A stretch of DNA of 7,099 nt, taken from contig JAJXWC010000117.1 of assembly GCA_021781855.1 (NCBI GenBank), positions 1 to 7,099 of the forward strand, read 5' to 3'. Position numbers and translations under genes: made by a program. Of this stretch, positions 6,012-7,099 are shown piece by piece. Source of the stretch: Bacillota bacterium (GTDB taxonomy: Bacteria > Bacillota > Bacilli > Lactobacillales > Streptococcaceae). Every line of letters starts with the position of its first letter. Positions within the stretch are counted from its first letter, which is position 1. Below the pieces are notes generated by a model, which ran no database searches, had not been told where the DNA came from, and saw only the letters and a program-made list of their open reading frames with translations.

Positions 6012-7099
6012 TTACCCAATCAGCGCTTTTCTTACCACAACATCAACCCCATCAGCCACCCAAGCGGCAACAACGGCTCGTTCAGGTACACGAACCCAAC
6101 CCAGTCCAGAAAAAACAATATCTGATTTTTCTTTCACAGAAAATTCGCGTCGCACTAATTTTGCACCGACCAAAGCAGGTGCAAGCAATTCGCCCTTGTG
6201 CTTTTCATAAAACTCTGTTGCACCATCCAATTTCGTGCGGTGAATGCCCAACTCATTGTCAAAATAAGCCGTCATCCCTTGCCGCTCGCCAGAAATAAAA
6301 TCAAACCGTGCCAATCCGCCAAAGAACAGCGTCTGCTCAGGATTAAGCTGGTAAGTTTTCGGTTTAATCTCCTTGCGTGGCGACACATATTTCAAATCTT
6401 CAGGCGCCAAATAATGTGCCATCTGTCCCCGATGGATAATCCCCGGTGTGTCAATCAGGCTACTGTCATCATCTAGCGGAATGTCAATGAAATCCAGCGT
6501 CGTGCCCGGAAAACGACTCGTCGTAATCAGCTCGCTATCTCCACTTGCGCTTTTGATAATGGCATTAATGAGCGTGGACTTCCCCACATTGGTACAGCCT
6601 ACCACATAGACATCACGTCCGTGCCGATAGTGCTCAATCGTCTCCATTAGCGCTTGAACATCTGCCTTATTTTTCGCTGAAACCACCAAAATATCCTTTG
6701 GAATCAGTCCCACAGCCGCAGCCTGTTCTTTTAGCCAAGCCGTCAATTTTCCAACTTTCAACGACTTCGGCAAAATATCACGCTTATTCGCCACCATCAA
6801 AATATCATTATTTCCCGTCAAACGAGGGAGCGACGGAATGAGCGAGCCGTTAAAATCAAAAATATCCACGACATTCACAATCAGCGCATCATGCTGCCCG
6901 ATTTCTCCAAGCAAACGCAAAAAATCCGCATCCGTCAAATTTGTCGGTGCGATTTCATTGTAATGACGCAAGCGAAAACAGCGTTGACAGTAAATCTCAT
7001 CATCTTGCTTCAACTTTTTACTGAGTGCTCCAGCAGGCAAAAAGCCGATTTCATCTTTATTTTCCGTTTGAATAATCGCACCACAGCCGATGCAGCGGA
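6012..7099 (-). CDS. yqeH: Ribosome biogenesis GTPase YqeH (first codons outside window)
   Basis: A circularly permuted GTPase that acts in 30S subunit assembly and 16S rRNA maturation in Bacillus and relatives. 361 residues are visible; the open frame continues to the right edge, and comparison with the family suggests that only about five residues are missing. Seen in order: the zinc finger CIGCG...CQRCF (visible residues 2-5 and 37-40), then the GTPase motifs in permuted order, G4 NKRD (104-107), G5 SAK (140-142), G1 GCTNVGKS (167-174), the FPGTT G2 region (196-200) and G3 DTPG (216-219). The C-terminal RNA-binding part has FFGGLARFDF and SGLGWVRV. A shorter start at 7040 would remove half the zinc finger and is rejected. 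In many Firmicutes yqeH is followed by yhbY and nadD; here a DUF2185-like gene follows at 2 nt. Confidence 0.97.
   Translation of the reverse strand, partial: RCIGCGAIIQTENKDEIGFLPAGALSKKLKQDDEIYCQRCFRLRHYNEIAPTNLTDADFLRLLGEIGQHDALIVNVVDIFDFNGSLIPSLPRLTGNNDILMVANKRDILPKSLKVGKLTAWLKEQAAAVGLIPKDILVVSAKNKADVQALMETIEHYRHGRDVYVVGCTNVGKSTLINAIIKSASGDSELITTSRFPGTTLDFIDIPLDDDSSLIDTPGIIHRGQMAHYLAPEDLKYVSPRKEIKPKTYQLNPEQTLFFGGLARFDFISGERQGMTAYFDNELGIHRTKLDGATEFYEKHKGELLAPALVGAKLVRREFSVKEKSDIVFSGLGWVRVPERAVVAAWVADGVDVVVRKALIG

Overview
The window looks like chromosomal DNA of a low-to-moderate GC Firmicute, most likely Streptococcaceae and Lactococcus-like. The evidence is a YqeH of Bacillus/lactic type, strong AGGA-type ribosome binding sites, sigma-A style promoters and a lactic-type FAD/NAD(P)H CoA-disulfide reductase with a rhodanese tail. 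The genus is an inference from overall protein character, not from a marker gene. Every gene I can support lies on the minus strand, so transcription runs from high to low coordinates. There are no RNA genes, CRISPR arrays, transposases or phage genes. No gene-free gap exceeds 190 bases.

In transcription order, the window opens with the ribosome-assembly GTPase yqeH (its first few codons lie outside the window). A DUF2185-like 102-aa protein and an unrecognised 187-aa protein follow, packed so tightly (gaps of 2 and 9 nt) that the three look like one transcript. After a 138-nt gap with its own promoter candidates comes a second cluster: a 95-aa YCII-like protein, a Nudix hydrolase and a HIT-family nucleotide-binding protein. 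The last two overlap by 8 nt. This trio looks like a small nucleotide or metabolite housekeeping group, but the HIT frame is broken by an in-frame TAG. A 640-aa orphan protein with a possible threefold internal helical repeat comes next and ends at a clear rho-independent terminator. The last gene is a CoA-disulfide/CoA-persulfide reductase that runs off the left edge inside its rhodanese domain. Its near-consensus promoter carries a GC-flanked palindrome between the -35 and -10 boxes, of the kind bound by CsoR/CstR-family sulfur-stress repressors.

The most unusual part is 3650-4270. Two related hairpin elements share the layout TGCCGA, 8 nt, a 5-bp stem and a TTTA loop, and their stem bases differ by paired changes. 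They sit inside the HIT and Nudix coding sequences in opposite orientations. In the HIT gene the element brings in the stop codon. In the Nudix gene it is read through, beside a second hairpin, as an apparent extra C-terminal segment of about 29 residues. A separate direct repeat of about 45 bp flanks the HIT gene and holds the ends of both reading frames plus the HIT start site. Together these suggest small palindromic mobile or repeat elements that insert into, and remodel, protein-coding genes.
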